Source: Streptomyces venezuelae (lineage in GTDB: Bacteria > Actinomycetota > Actinomycetes > Streptomycetales > Streptomycetaceae). Taken from it: a stretch of DNA of 64,000 bases. Below are positions 25,084 through 33,183 of this stretch, one piece after another. Within the stretch, counting starts at the first letter, position 1. Every line of letters starts with the position of its first letter. Under the pieces are notes generated by a model that searched no databases, was not told the DNA's origin, and was given only the letters and a program-made list of their open reading frames with translations. Made by a program: the position numbers and the translations under genes. The DNA lies in the NCBI RefSeq assembly GCF_008642295.1, contig NZ_CP029190.1:3827501-3891500 (forward strand), written 5' to 3'.

Positions 25084-25305
25084 TCAGTGGCAGGGGAAGC
25101 CGAGCAGGTGGCGGCCGTCGTGCAGCCATTCGTGGATGGTCTCGCCCTCGAAGACCGCGGTGGCGCCTTGCTCCGCGCCGATGAAGTAGAGCAGGACCAG
25201 CATCAGGATTCCGGTGAAGACCGCCCAGGGGGCCAGGGTCTTCAGCGAGATGGGGGCGATGGGGGCGACGGAGCCCGTCGCCGAGGGCATGGCGGACTGA
25301 CCCAT
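25084..25305 (-). CDS. cbtB: CbtB family cobalt transporter subunit
   Basis: The 73-aa protein has one transmembrane helix (WAVFTGILMLVLLYFIGAEQG) and the short His-rich tail HEWLHDGRHLLGFPCH that defines CbtB and presumably binds cobalt. GGAGG lies just before the ATG at 25305. It is the first gene behind the cobalamin riboswitch. Confidence 0.92.
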   Translation of the reverse strand: MGQSAMPSATGSVAPIAPISLKTLAPWAVFTGILMLVLLYFIGAEQGATAVFEGETIHEWLHDGRHLLGFPCH

Positions 25306-25351
25306 GGCAGTACCTCCAGGGGAACACGCGTCCCGGTCAGTGGTGCACTGG

Positions 25352-25429
25352 GACGACGGAGGCGGGTCTGACTTTCACAGTGGCGCGACCGTGCCGGATT
25401 CTCACCGGTACTTCCGTCCTGCCGTCGTC
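25352..25429 (-). promoter_or_regulatory. Cobalamin riboswitch controlling cbtBA
   Basis: Read on the minus strand, the leader contains ACCGGTGAGAATCCGGCACG and then GCCACTGTGAAAGTCAGAC, the conserved core of the cobalamin (B12-box) riboswitch. Outer stem P1 is formed by GACGACGG and CCGTCGTC (forward 25422-25429 and 25352-25359). Between it and the CbtB ribosome-binding site, CAGTG/CACTG arms near 25338-25350 could form the expression platform, which points to translational control. Confidence 0.93.
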
Positions 25430-25465
25430 ATGTCGCGGAGACCGTACCGCGTTTATCCTCCGCTT

Positions 25466-25876
25466 ATGAATCCCCCCGTCGTACGAGTTCAGCTGGTCAC
25501 CCCAGCCCTTGACGAGGACATGCGGAAGCGCCGGTTCGGCCCGGAACACGGGGAGTGGGCGGGCCGGACACTCGACGAGGTGGCGGCCGAGGACCCGGAG
25601 GCCGTACGGCGCTGGCTGACCGACCCCTCGTACGCGCCGCCCGGCGGGGAGTCCGTCGCGGCACTCGTCGCCCGGGCAGGAACCTGGCTGGACGGCCTGG
25701 CCCCGGGCACCCACCGGATCGAGGCCGGCCAGGCGTTCGTCCGGGCGGTGGTGGTGCACGCGCTGGCGCTGCCGGCCGGGACCTTCTGGCGGCTCGACGC
25801 GAAACCCCGCACGCTCACCGAGCTCAGCGGGCGTGCGGGGCGGTGGAACCTGCGGCTGGGCGGGCCCTGCGATTAG
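25466..25876 (+). CDS. Degenerate histidine-phosphatase-like protein beside the B12-controlled transporter
   Basis: The 136-aa protein matches the C-terminal half of the histidine phosphatase (phosphoglycerate mutase-like) family: WAGRTLDEVAAEDPEAVRRWL, PPGGESVAALVARAGTWLDGL and FVRAVVVHALALPAGTFWRLD, with the second His kept. The usual N-terminal RHG motif is missing; the protein begins MNPPVVRVQLVTPALDEDMRKRRF. CobC-like phosphatases act late in cobalamin synthesis, and actinomycete cbtBA loci often carry such a neighbour, so a cobalamin link is plausible. Compared with the full-length family (about 190 aa) an internal part seems absent, so it may be inactive. Confidence 0.78.
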   Translation: MNPPVVRVQLVTPALDEDMRKRRFGPEHGEWAGRTLDEVAAEDPEAVRRWLTDPSYAPPGGESVAALVARAGTWLDGLAPGTHRIEAGQAFVRAVVVHALALPAGTFWRLDAKPRTLTELSGRAGRWNLRLGGPCD

Positions 25877-25885
25877 GCCAGGGCC

Positions 25886-26803
25886 TCAGGCCACGATCCA
25901 GTCGCTGGTCGCAATGACCGGGGTGACCCCGTCTCGGTGGACGGTGCCCTCGATCAGGCCGTACATCCGGTCCGCGGCGAAGTAGACCTCGTTGTCGTTC
26001 TTGAGGCCGAACGGCTCCAGGTCCACCAGGAAGTGGTGCTTGTTGGGCAGGTTCAGCCGGACCTCGTTCACCTTCGGGCAGTGGTCCAGCACCCGCTCGG
26101 CCATCTGGTGCAGGGTCTGCTGGAGCGAGTACGAGTAGGTCTCGGCGAAGGCCTCCAGCATGTGCTTGCGGACCTTCCGGTACGACTGGTCCCAGTCGAA
26201 CTCCGGGTCGTCGGCGGCCAGCGCCGAGTGCGCCCAGCGGGAGGTGACCTTGGTCGCGAGGATCCGGTCGTACGCCTCCTTCAGGGTCGTGTACTCGTCC
26301 TTGATGTAGCCGTGGAACTCGGAGTTGGTCGAGTTCATGACCGTCAGGTCCTTCAGCCCCGAGATGACCTGGAGGCCGGTGGTCTCGCTGTAGGTGATCT
26401 GCGCGGTGCGCACCTCCTGGCCCTTGCGGACGAAGGAGTGCTGCTCCTTGCGGGTCGGGACCGGGATCCGCTCCCAGGCGTACTCCTCGATCCGGATCTG
26501 CGCCTCGCGGATCGGGGTCTGCGAGGAGACGAAGTGCTTGGCGAGCAGGATGCCGAAGGCCTCCGGGGAGGCGATGCCGTGCTCCTTGCCGAAGGCGTAC
26601 ACCGTGTTCTTGGTGGTGTCGGTCGGCAGGCAGTTGGTGTTGTCGCCGGTCAGGTGGACATCGCGGAACTCACCGCGGAGCGCGACCGAGACGTTCAGGT
26701 CGCGGATCTCGTGCCAGGAGCCGTCACTGCCCTTGCGGGTGACCGTGACGATGCGGTTCTCGGCCTTGCCGTACTGGTTCTGGGCCAGGACGTGCTTGCT
26801 CAT
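25886..26803 (-). CDS. pucL: Factor-independent urate hydroxylase (urate oxidase)
   Basis: The 305-aa uricase oxidises urate to 5-hydroxyisourate without a cofactor. The catalytic residues can be placed: Lys in NQYGKAENRIV, Thr in LPTDTTKNTVYAFG, and His in LPNKHHFLVDLEPFG. Further signatures are RTAQITYSETTG and GLKDLTVMNSTNSEFHGYIKDEYTTL. Length is normal. The enzymes for the next steps (HIU hydrolase, OHCU decarboxylase) are not in the window. It is preceded by 264 bp with no gene and then, on the same strand, a class III aminotransferase. Confidence 0.97.
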   Translation of the reverse strand: MSKHVLAQNQYGKAENRIVTVTRKGSDGSWHEIRDLNVSVALRGEFRDVHLTGDNTNCLPTDTTKNTVYAFGKEHGIASPEAFGILLAKHFVSSQTPIREAQIRIEEYAWERIPVPTRKEQHSFVRKGQEVRTAQITYSETTGLQVISGLKDLTVMNSTNSEFHGYIKDEYTTLKEAYDRILATKVTSRWAHSALAADDPEFDWDQSYRKVRKHMLEAFAETYSYSLQQTLHQMAERVLDHCPKVNEVRLNLPNKHHFLVDLEPFGLKNDNEVYFAADRMYGLIEGTVHRDGVTPVIATSDWIVA

Positions 26804-27067
26804 GCGCTGTCTTCCTTCGGGTACACGGAGTCCGGATCAGTGGATCCCGTACGCCCGGCGTCCGGCGGCCCGTCCCGGAAACCGCCCGGGTGTGCCGCCC
26901 CCCGCCGTTCGGCCCCGGGGGACCGCCCCGGGACTGACGTGCATCCCGGTCCGTAGGTGCTTCTTCGGATTGCAGCATGTTTGCGACCCGCTGGGAACGG
27001 GACGAAACCTCCGAGAAGGAGCACCCGCGGACTGGATGAACCACCTGGATCCCTGGATCCCTGGATG

Positions 27068-28408
27068 TCACGCCATGTGGGCGTCCGCGACCGACAGGGC
27101 TCCGTCGAGGATCTCCAGGCCCCGGGCCACGTCCGCCGCCGCGATGTTGCAGGCCGGGGCGAGGTGGATGCGGTTCCCGGCGGTCAGCGGCCACAGCCCG
27201 CCCTTCTTGCAGGCCGCGGCGAACTCGGCCATGGGCGCGTTGTCGGCACCGGAGGCGGCGTACGGCACCAGCGGCTCCCGGGTCTCCCGGTTCCGTACGA
27301 GTTCCAGCGCCCAGAAGGTGCCCAGGCCCCGGACCTCGCCCACCGACGGGTGGCGCTCGGCCAGCGCCCGCAGGCCCGGGCCCAGCAGCTCGGCGCCGGT
27401 ACGGGCGGACTGCTCGACGATGCCCTCCTCGGCCATGGTGGTGAGGGTGGCCACGGCGGCGGCGCAGGCGAGCGGGTGGCCGGAGTAGGTCAGTCCGCCC
27501 GGGTAGGGGCGGCGGGCGAAGGTGCCGGCGATCTCGGCGGAGATCGCCACCCCGCCGAGCGGCACATAGCCGCTGTTCACGCCCTTGGCGAAGCAGAGCA
27601 GATCGGGGGTGACACCCCAGTGGTCGGCGGCGAACCAGGTGCCGGTGCGGCCGAAGCCCACCATGACCTCGTCGAGGATGAAGACGATCCCGTACCGGTC
27701 GCAGAGCTCGCGCACCCCGGCCAGATAGCCCGGCGGGGGCACCAGCACGCCCGCGGCTCCGACCACCGGCTCCAGGATCAGCGCCGCGATGGACTGCGGG
27801 CCCTCGAAGACGATGGTGTCCTCCAGGTGGCGCAGGGCGCGCTCGCACTCCTCCACCTCGCCGGAGGAGTGGAAGGGGGAGCGGTAGGCGAACGGGCCCC
27901 AGAAGTGGACGACCCCGGCGGTGGCGGAGTCGTTGCCGAAGCGCCGGGAGTCACCGGTCAGGTTGATCGCCCCGGTGGTGGCGCCGTGGTACGAGCGGTA
28001 GGCGCTGAGAACCTTGGGCCGGCCGGTGTGCAGCCGGGCCATCCGGACGGCGTTCTCGACGGCCTCGGCGCCGCCGTTGGTGAAGAAGATCTTGTCGAGG
28101 TCGCCGGGGGTGCGCTCGGCGATGAGGCGTGCGGCCTCGGAGCGTACGTCCACCGCGAATCCGGGCGCGATGGTGCACAGCTTGGCGGCCTGCTCCTGGA
28201 TCGCGGCGACGACCTTGGGGTGCTGGTAGCCGATGTTGGTGTAGACGAGGGAGCTGCTGAAGTCCAGGTATCGGGTGCCCTCGTAGTCCCAGAAGTACGA
28301 GCCCTCGGCCCCGGCCACGGGGAGCGGGTCGATGAGCTCCTGTGCGGACCAGGAGTGGAAGACGTGCTTCCGGTCTGCCGTTCTGACGGTCTCGACGTCT
28401 GTGTTCAT
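27068..28408 (-). CDS. Class III PLP-dependent aminotransferase
   Basis: The 446-aa enzyme has the PLP-binding layout of class III aminotransferases: FFTNGGAEAVENAVRMAR, SYHGATTGA, the Asp segment GIVFILDEVMVGFGRTG and the Schiff-base lysine in LLCFAKGVNSGYVPLGG. The best guess is an omega-amino acid or beta-alanine/GABA-pyruvate type enzyme; the exact amino donor cannot be read from sequence. It lies upstream of urate oxidase on the same strand, but the 264-bp gap argues against tight co-transcription. Confidence 0.9.
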   Translation of the reverse strand: MNTDVETVRTADRKHVFHSWSAQELIDPLPVAGAEGSYFWDYEGTRYLDFSSSLVYTNIGYQHPKVVAAIQEQAAKLCTIAPGFAVDVRSEAARLIAERTPGDLDKIFFTNGGAEAVENAVRMARLHTGRPKVLSAYRSYHGATTGAINLTGDSRRFGNDSATAGVVHFWGPFAYRSPFHSSGEVEECERALRHLEDTIVFEGPQSIAALILEPVVGAAGVLVPPPGYLAGVRELCDRYGIVFILDEVMVGFGRTGTWFAADHWGVTPDLLCFAKGVNSGYVPLGGVAISAEIAGTFARRPYPGGLTYSGHPLACAAAVATLTTMAEEGIVEQSARTGAELLGPGLRALAERHPSVGEVRGLGTFWALELVRNRETREPLVPYAASGADNAPMAEFAAACKKGGLWPLTAGNRIHLAPACNIAAADVARGLEILDGALSVADAHMA

Positions 28409-28481
28409 GTATCGAGAGTATGCGTCCGGGATGTGGACACCCGGGGAATGTGCCGGGGATTCGTCAGGTGCGGGCGCGGGT

Positions 28482-28506
28482 GATTGGGGGTCCGGCACCC
28501 GGGTAG
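28482..28506 (+). promoter_or_regulatory. Candidate SigB-type promoter for the PRC-barrel/STAS/anti-sigma genes
   Basis: GATT (28482-28485), a 15-bp spacer and GGGTAG (28501-28506) fit the Streptomyces SigB consensus GNNT-N14-16-GGGTA(C/T) except for the last base. It lies 50 bp before the start of the PRC-barrel gene, a family often in the SigB regulon. Confidence 0.4.
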
Positions 28507-28555
28507 GCGCGCAGGACAGAGCGGGGGGTGACGCATCCGGGGGCTGGAGGCTGTC

Positions 28556-28903
28556 ATGGGTACGGATGTCTGGGCCTATGCGAAGAGCAGCGGCCATGTC
28601 GCGGGCGCGGACCTCACCGGGTTCCGGGTGGACGCGTCGGACGGACACGTGGGCCGGATCGACAAGCACTCCGCGGACGTGGGGCGCTCGTACATCGTGG
28701 TCGACACCGGGCCGTGGCTCCTGCGCCGGCACGTGCTGGTCCCTGCGGGGCAGGTGCGGCTGGTCGACCTGGAGACCGAGACGGTGCACCTTTCGGCGAC
28801 GAAGAAGCAGATCAAGGAGAGCCCGGACTTCGAGCGCGGGCAGCAGGACGACGCGGCCTTCATCCGCCTCACCGAGCAGCACTACATCAACGGACACTCG
28901 TGA
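28556..28903 (+). CDS. PRC-barrel domain protein
   Basis: The 115-aa protein has a PRC-barrel beta fold (TGFRVDASDGHVGRIDKHSADVGRSYIVVDTGPWLLRRHVLVPAGQVRLVDLETETVHL) and a helical tail (TKKQIKESPDFERGQQDD). PRC-barrel proteins in actinomycetes are often general-stress genes. It is 16 bp upstream of the STAS-domain gene in the same direction, so it belongs to the stress-signalling run. Confidence 0.85.
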   Translation: MGTDVWAYAKSSGHVAGADLTGFRVDASDGHVGRIDKHSADVGRSYIVVDTGPWLLRRHVLVPAGQVRLVDLETETVHLSATKKQIKESPDFERGQQDDAAFIRLTEQHYINGHS

Positions 28904-28919
28904 GGGGGAGGCCCTCGCG

Positions 28920-29384
28920 ATGTCTGGAACACCGGGAACACCGGGAACACCGGCAGCGTCGGGCGCATCGGGAAACTTCTCGGTGGTGGCCATGGAGCTG
29001 AACGCCGGTACGGTGCTGGCGCTGTCCGGGGAACTCGACCACGACACGGCCGCCCCGCTGCGGGAGGTCCTCGAGGCGGTTCTCGGCGAGGCCGGTCCGG
29101 ACGGTGGGCGGCTGCTGGTGGACTGCGCCCGGCTCCGCTTCTGCGATTCCACCGGGCTGAACCTGCTTCTCCGGGCCCGGCAGACCGCCGAGGACTCGGG
29201 CGGCGTCCTGGAACTGGCCGGGCTTCAGCGGCCGGTGGCCCGGATGTTCGCGATCACCGGAGCGGACGGGGTCTTCACCGTCCACCGGGACCTGGCCGCC
29301 GCATTCGCGCCCGGCACCGATGCCGGCACGGGCACGGGTTCGGGCGGCGCGGGTACGGGCACGGGTTCGGGCGGCGCGCCATGA
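28920..29384 (+). CDS. STAS-domain anti-sigma factor antagonist
   Basis: The 154-aa protein has a Gly/Thr/Pro-rich head (GTPGTPGTPAASG), a STAS domain with TVLALSGELDHDTAAPLREVL and the switch segment LLVDCARLRFCDSTGLNLLL (the Ser in DST is the expected phosphorylation site), and a tandem Gly/Thr/Ser tail (two copies of GTGTGSGGA). It should act like RsbV: unphosphorylated, it sequesters an anti-sigma ATPase. The stop overlaps the next start (ATGA), indicating translational coupling to the anti-sigma gene. Confidence 0.9.
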   Translation: MSGTPGTPGTPAASGASGNFSVVAMELNAGTVLALSGELDHDTAAPLREVLEAVLGEAGPDGGRLLVDCARLRFCDSTGLNLLLRARQTAEDSGGVLELAGLQRPVARMFAITGADGVFTVHRDLAAAFAPGTDAGTGTGSGGAGTGTGSGGAP

Positions 29385-29929
29385 CCGACGTACGGGAGCA
29401 GACACGCCGGATGGTGCTCGGCGACCAGGGCGGCCAGGCGGCCGGGGTGGTGACCCGCTGCCGCGACTTCACCCGGCAGGCCCTCGCGGACTGGCAGTGG
29501 ACCGGCCGCGCCGCCGACGACGGCCGGGATGCGGACCCGGACCGGGAGGAGGCCGCCGAGGACGTCCTGCTGATGGTCTCCGAGGTCGTCACCAACGCCT
29601 GTATGCACGCCGGCGGCCCGCTCGAGATCGTCCTGCGCCGTACGCCGGAACGCCTGCGGATCGAAGTCAGTGACGGGAACCCCGAGCCCCCGCGGCCCCG
29701 CCCGCGCCAGGACCCCGCCGTGCCGGGAGGGCACGGCCTGCTCGTGCTGGAGCTGCTCGCCCTGAGCTGGGGCTCGGCACCGTCCGCGGACAGGCGGGGC
29801 GGTAAGACGGTGTGGCTGGAGGTGCCGTGTCCGCCGGCTCCGGACCGTCCTGGTCCGGAGCCTCCGGCCGGTCACCGTGGGAGGGATCGGTCAGCAGCCC
29901 CGTCCGGAGCCGCGCCAGGGTCCGGGTGA
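29381..29929 (+). CDS. Anti-sigma regulatory factor (HATPase domain, RsbW type)
   Basis: The 182-aa protein has a GHKL ATPase domain with N box LMVSEVVTNACMHAGG, the segment LRIEVSDGNP and the G box HGLLVLELLALSWG, followed by a Pro/Gly/Arg-rich tail with no predicted fold. It would bind a sigma factor or phosphorylate the STAS partner encoded just upstream. The last 263 bp lie antisense to the C-terminal end of the convergent sigma factor; only the tail and the end of the ATPase domain are in the overlap. Confidence 0.88.
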   Translation: MTDVREQTRRMVLGDQGGQAAGVVTRCRDFTRQALADWQWTGRAADDGRDADPDREEAAEDVLLMVSEVVTNACMHAGGPLEIVLRRTPERLRIEVSDGNPEPPRPRPRQDPAVPGGHGLLVLELLALSWGSAPSADRRGGKTVWLEVPCPPAPDRPGPEPPAGHRGRDRSAAPSGAAPGSG

Positions 29930-30686
29930 GCAGCCGGGACACGTGCATCTGGGACAGCCCCAGCACGTCGCCGATCTCGGACTGGGTCAGCTCGCCGCCG
30001 AAGCGCAGCGACAACAGCGTCCGCTCGCGCTCGGGCAGCTCCGCGAGGAGCGGCTTCAGGGACTCCACGCACTCGATCCGGTCGTACGCCGCTTCCTCCT
30101 CGCCGAGACCGGGGGTGGTGGCGTACGCATCGCCGTCCTCCTGCACCGGGGCGTCCAGCGAGCGGGTGGAGTACGCGTGGGCGGCCTTGCGGCCTTCCGC
30201 GATCTCCTCCTCCGGCACCCCGAGGCGCTCGGCGAGCTCCGCGTCGCTGGGCCCGCGGCCCAGGCTCTGCTCCAGGGCGTCGTAGGCCTTGGCGGTGTCG
30301 ATGCGGAGTTCCTGGAGGTGGCGGGGGACCTTCACAGCCCAGCTGGTGTCCCGGAAGAACCGTTTGATCTCGCCGGTCACGGTGGGCATGGCGAAGGTGG
30401 TGAACTCCACCCCGCGCTCGGGGTCGAACCGGTTGATCGCCTTGATCAGGCCGATCGTGCCCACCTGGATGATGTCCTCGACGGGCTCGCTCCGGTTGCG
30501 GAACCGGCGGGCGGCGTACTTCACCAGGCTGAGGTTGAGCTCGACCAGGGTGTTGCGGACGTACGAATACTCCGCGCTGCCCTCCTCCAGGGCCCGCAGC
30601 CTGCGGAACAGGGCCACCGACAGGGTCCGGGCCTCCGCTGTGCTGGCCCGGATCGGCTCCTCGGGGATCTCCGGCATACGGTCCAT
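29667..30686 (-). CDS. SigB/SigF-type RNA polymerase sigma factor
   Basis: The 339-aa protein contains region 2 (LVKYAARRFRNRSEPVEDIIQVGTIGLIKAINRF, FTTFAMPTVTGEIKRFFRDTSW), region 3 (DAELAERLGVPEEEI) and region 4 (LPERERTLLSLRFGGELTQSEIGDVLGLSQMHVSRLLTRTLARLR). This is the general-stress/sporulation SigB-F group, which is typically held by RsbW-like anti-sigma factors. The usual length is about 265 aa. The extra 70-80 C-terminal residues are Pro/Ala/Arg-rich and read antisense through the anti-sigma gene. GGAGGAGCG precedes the ATG at 30686. A self-type promoter lies upstream. Confidence 0.92.
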   Translation of the reverse strand: MDRMPEIPEEPIRASTAEARTLSVALFRRLRALEEGSAEYSYVRNTLVELNLSLVKYAARRFRNRSEPVEDIIQVGTIGLIKAINRFDPERGVEFTTFAMPTVTGEIKRFFRDTSWAVKVPRHLQELRIDTAKAYDALEQSLGRGPSDAELAERLGVPEEEIAEGRKAAHAYSTRSLDAPVQEDGDAYATTPGLGEEEAAYDRIECVESLKPLLAELPERERTLLSLRFGGELTQSEIGDVLGLSQMHVSRLLTRTLARLRTGLLTDPSHGDRPEAPDQDGPEPADTAPPATPSYRPACPRTVPSPSSGRAAPARAGRALPARRGPGAGGAAGARGSRH

Positions 30687-30766
30687 ACGCGATCGCTCCT
30701 CCGGCGGCGGTGGGTCGCACCGCGCGCTGCGCGCGGCGAGGCCGTCGTGAGCTGTTCTTTCTGGGT

Positions 30767-30792
30767 ATACCCGGCCCCTCGTCCGCGTACCC
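30767..30792 (-). promoter_or_regulatory. Candidate SigB-type promoter of the sigma factor gene
   Basis: On the minus strand GGGT (30792-30789), 16 bp, then GGGTAT (30772-30767) fits GNNT-N14-16-GGGTA(C/T). It is 81 bp upstream of the sigma factor start and suggests autoregulation or a SigB cascade. The -10 region is also part of a GGGTATACCC palindrome. Confidence 0.5.
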
Positions 30793-30878
30793 GCGAGCGA
30801 GTCCGGGCCCGGAACACCCGTACCACCCATTACATGGGAAAACGCGCGCCCGCGCCTGTCCGCGCCTGCCGCCGGCAC

Positions 30879-31481
30879 TCAGCCGGCCGGCAGGGCCCGC
30901 AGGATCTGGGCGGTCGTACGGACCCGGCCCAGCCGGGGGAAGATCTTCGCGAACGTATGGGCGTGCGAGTCCGCGTCCAGGTCCGCCGTGGCGTCCTCCG
31001 CGAAGACCAGCCCGTATCCGTGCTCCCACGCGCTCCGCGCCGTGGACTCCACCCCGGCACTCGTCGAGATCCCCGCGAGCACGATCCTCCCGACACCCCG
31101 CCGCCGCAGCTGGAGGTCGAGCTCGGTGCCGGTGAAGGCGCCCCAGTGCCGTTTGGTCACCACGATGTCGCCCTCGCGGGCGAGGCCCGCCGGGAACTCG
31201 GCGAACCCGGCCGGCGGCACCCCCGCCGGCCCCGGCCGGTCGGTCTCGGCCGGCGGCCGGTCGCCGCCGTCCGCGGACCAGGAGACCCGGACCAGTACCA
31301 CCGGCAGCCCCGCGGCCCGGAACGCCTCGGCCAGTTCGATCCCCTTCGCGAGGATCCGGTCCGCGGGCCGTGCCGTGGGCAGCGCGAGGATGCCCTGCTG
31401 CAGATCGATCAGGACGAGCGCGGTCCCCCGGTCCAGGCGGCCCAGGTCTTCCGGCTGCTGTGGCGGTGCTTCTGCTGCCAT
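30879..31481 (-). CDS. Isochorismatase-like hydrolase lacking the catalytic cysteine
   Basis: The 200-aa protein has the isochorismatase-family fold with the Asp (TALVLIDLQQG) and Lys (IVVTKRHWGAFTGTELD) of the usual triad. In the GVATDxCVxxT-type nucleophile loop it reads AGISTSAGVESTARSA, so the cysteine position is Gly. Family members with Gly there, such as PhzD, act without thiol catalysis, so nicotinamidase-type activity is unlikely. It is divergent from a TetR regulator 62 bp away, which probably controls it. Confidence 0.85.
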   Translation of the reverse strand: MAAEAPPQQPEDLGRLDRGTALVLIDLQQGILALPTARPADRILAKGIELAEAFRAAGLPVVLVRVSWSADGGDRPPAETDRPGPAGVPPAGFAEFPAGLAREGDIVVTKRHWGAFTGTELDLQLRRRGVGRIVLAGISTSAGVESTARSAWEHGYGLVFAEDATADLDADSHAHTFAKIFPRLGRVRTTAQILRALPAG

Positions 31482-31543
31482 GTACCGACCATAGGCACCG
31501 GTGTACCGGCCGGCCGGAGCGCCACGCGCCCTACCGTGGGCGT

Positions 31544-32251
31544 ATGACGCGCGACACGCTCACCCGGGACCAGATCGTCCGGACCGCCATCGAGCTGCTG
31601 GACGAGGGAGGGCTGGAAGGTCTGAACATGCGCGGCCTCGGCCGCCGGCTCAACTCGGCCGCCACGGCCGTCTACTGGCACGTGAAGAACAAGGACGACC
31701 TCGTCACGCTCGCCGGTGACCGGGTGTGGGACGAGATCGGGCTGCCGGACCTGGACACGGTCGACTGGCGTACGGCGGCCACCGCCATGGCCACCGACCT
31801 GCACGCCATGTTCATCCGGCACCCCTGGCTCGTGCAGGCCTTCGCCTCGCACCTCTTCTACGGAGCCGGCAAGGCCCGCCACGACGACCACAGCCTCGCC
31901 GTCTACGAGGCGGCCGGGTTCACCGGCGAGGAGGCGGACCAGGCAGCGGCCACCGTCTTCACCTTTGTCCTCGGCAACGCCCTCGGGGCCTCCGCCACCG
32001 CCTCCCTGACCCGGAAGCTCGGCCGCGACGGCGGGAACGCGGAGGACGTGCTCCGGGACACCATGAAGCGGGCCGGCGAGGTCGCGATGCGGTTCCCGCG
32101 GCTGCGCAGCCGGATCGGGGCGCCCGACGACTCCGAGGCGGGGGACTACGCCGGGGCGCCGGCCAGGAGTTTCGAGTTCGGCCTCCAGGCCCTCCTCACC
32201 GGACTCGAGGCCGAGCGCGACGCCCGCCGCCCGCCCCGGACCGGCCGGTAA
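31544..32251 (+). CDS. TetR family regulator with TetR_C-type ligand domain
   Basis: The 235-aa protein has an N-terminal HTH (RDQIVRTAIELLDEGGLEGLNMRGLGRRLNSAATAVYWHVKNKDDLVTLA) of the VYWHV class that pairs with a tetracycline-repressor-like C-terminal domain. The divergent isochorismatase-like gene is the likely target. The 62-bp spacer contains TGTACCG twice (from 31481 and 31502), and the second copy forms an ACCGG/CCGGT palindrome around 31498-31509, a possible operator. Confidence 0.9.
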   Translation: MTRDTLTRDQIVRTAIELLDEGGLEGLNMRGLGRRLNSAATAVYWHVKNKDDLVTLAGDRVWDEIGLPDLDTVDWRTAATAMATDLHAMFIRHPWLVQAFASHLFYGAGKARHDDHSLAVYEAAGFTGEEADQAAATVFTFVLGNALGASATASLTRKLGRDGGNAEDVLRDTMKRAGEVAMRFPRLRSRIGAPDDSEAGDYAGAPARSFEFGLQALLTGLEAERDARRPPRTGR

Positions 32252-32264
32252 CCGGCGGCGCCGG

Positions 32265-33005
32265 CTATTCACCGATGCGTACGAGCGCCAGCGTGATGTT
32301 GTCGGGCCCGCCCGCCTCGATGGCCGCCTTCCACAGCTCGAAGGCGGCCCGGCCGTCGTCGTGCACCCGCAGCACCGCATCGATGTCCTCGTCCGGCACC
32401 GGATCGGTCAGCCCGTCGCTGCACAGCAGATAGCGGTCGGCCCCGGCCAGCGCGGTGACGCTGACATGCGGCTCGATGTCCTGGAACAGCCTGCTGCCGC
32501 CGAGGGTCTGGGTCACGGCCGAGGTGGTACGCCGTCCCGGGGGCGGCGGCGGGCTGTCGTCCACGCTCACCTGGCGCAGCCCCTCCTCGCCCGCCGCGTA
32601 GACCCTGCTGTCGCCGACGTTGAACGTCACCCACGTCTCGGGCAGGACCAGCGCACCGGCGACCGTGGTGCCCATGGTGGCCAGCTCGGGCTCGCCGTCG
32701 GCCGCCGCGTACAGCTCCTGGTTGCAGAGGTCCAGCGCGTCACGGATGCGCTGGTCGCCGTCCAGCGAGGTACCGAGCGAGGCGAGCCGCCGTACGACCA
32801 GGGCGCTGGCCACCTCCCCGGCCGGCTGTCCGCCGAGCCCGTCGGCCACCGCGACGACCAGCGGCCTGCCGAGCGGGAACAGCAGCGTCTGGGGGTTGTC
32901 GGTGACGGTCCCGCACAGCGTCCACGGGCCGATGACCAGGCTGTCCTCGTTGTGCTCGCGGACCAGCCCGACATGGCTCAATGCGGTCACGGAGATGTAC
33001 GGCAC
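32265..33005 (-). CDS. PP2C-type Ser/Thr protein phosphatase
   Basis: The 246-aa phosphatase has the metal-binding PP2C motifs VREHNEDSLVIG, VVAVADGLGGQPAGEVAS, MGTTVAGALVL ... VGDSRVYAAG, LLCSDGLTDPVPDEDI and GGPDNITLALVRIG. The GTG at 33005 is chosen because AGGAGG lies six bases upstream and the protein then starts at the first beta strand. It probably reverses Ser/Thr kinase signalling; no kinase is adjacent. It is 13 bp from the convergent TetR gene. Confidence 0.93.
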   Translation of the reverse strand: MPYISVTALSHVGLVREHNEDSLVIGPWTLCGTVTDNPQTLLFPLGRPLVVAVADGLGGQPAGEVASALVVRRLASLGTSLDGDQRIRDALDLCNQELYAAADGEPELATMGTTVAGALVLPETWVTFNVGDSRVYAAGEEGLRQVSVDDSPPPPPGRRTTSAVTQTLGGSRLFQDIEPHVSVTALAGADRYLLCSDGLTDPVPDEDIDAVLRVHDDGRAAFELWKAAIEAGGPDNITLALVRIGE

Positions 33006-33183
33006 CTGGGCCCTCCTGTCGCCGCAGCGGACGCCGTGCCCCCGCTCCCCATTGTCGCCCCGCGGGCCCTGAGAGGGGCAGCCCGGCAGCCAGGCGGCCC
33101 GGCAGCCCGCGGCTCGGCATGCGGCGGCCGGCCGGCCGGAGCACGCTGGACCTGGGGCCGACCGGCAGGAAGGAGCGCCGGCG

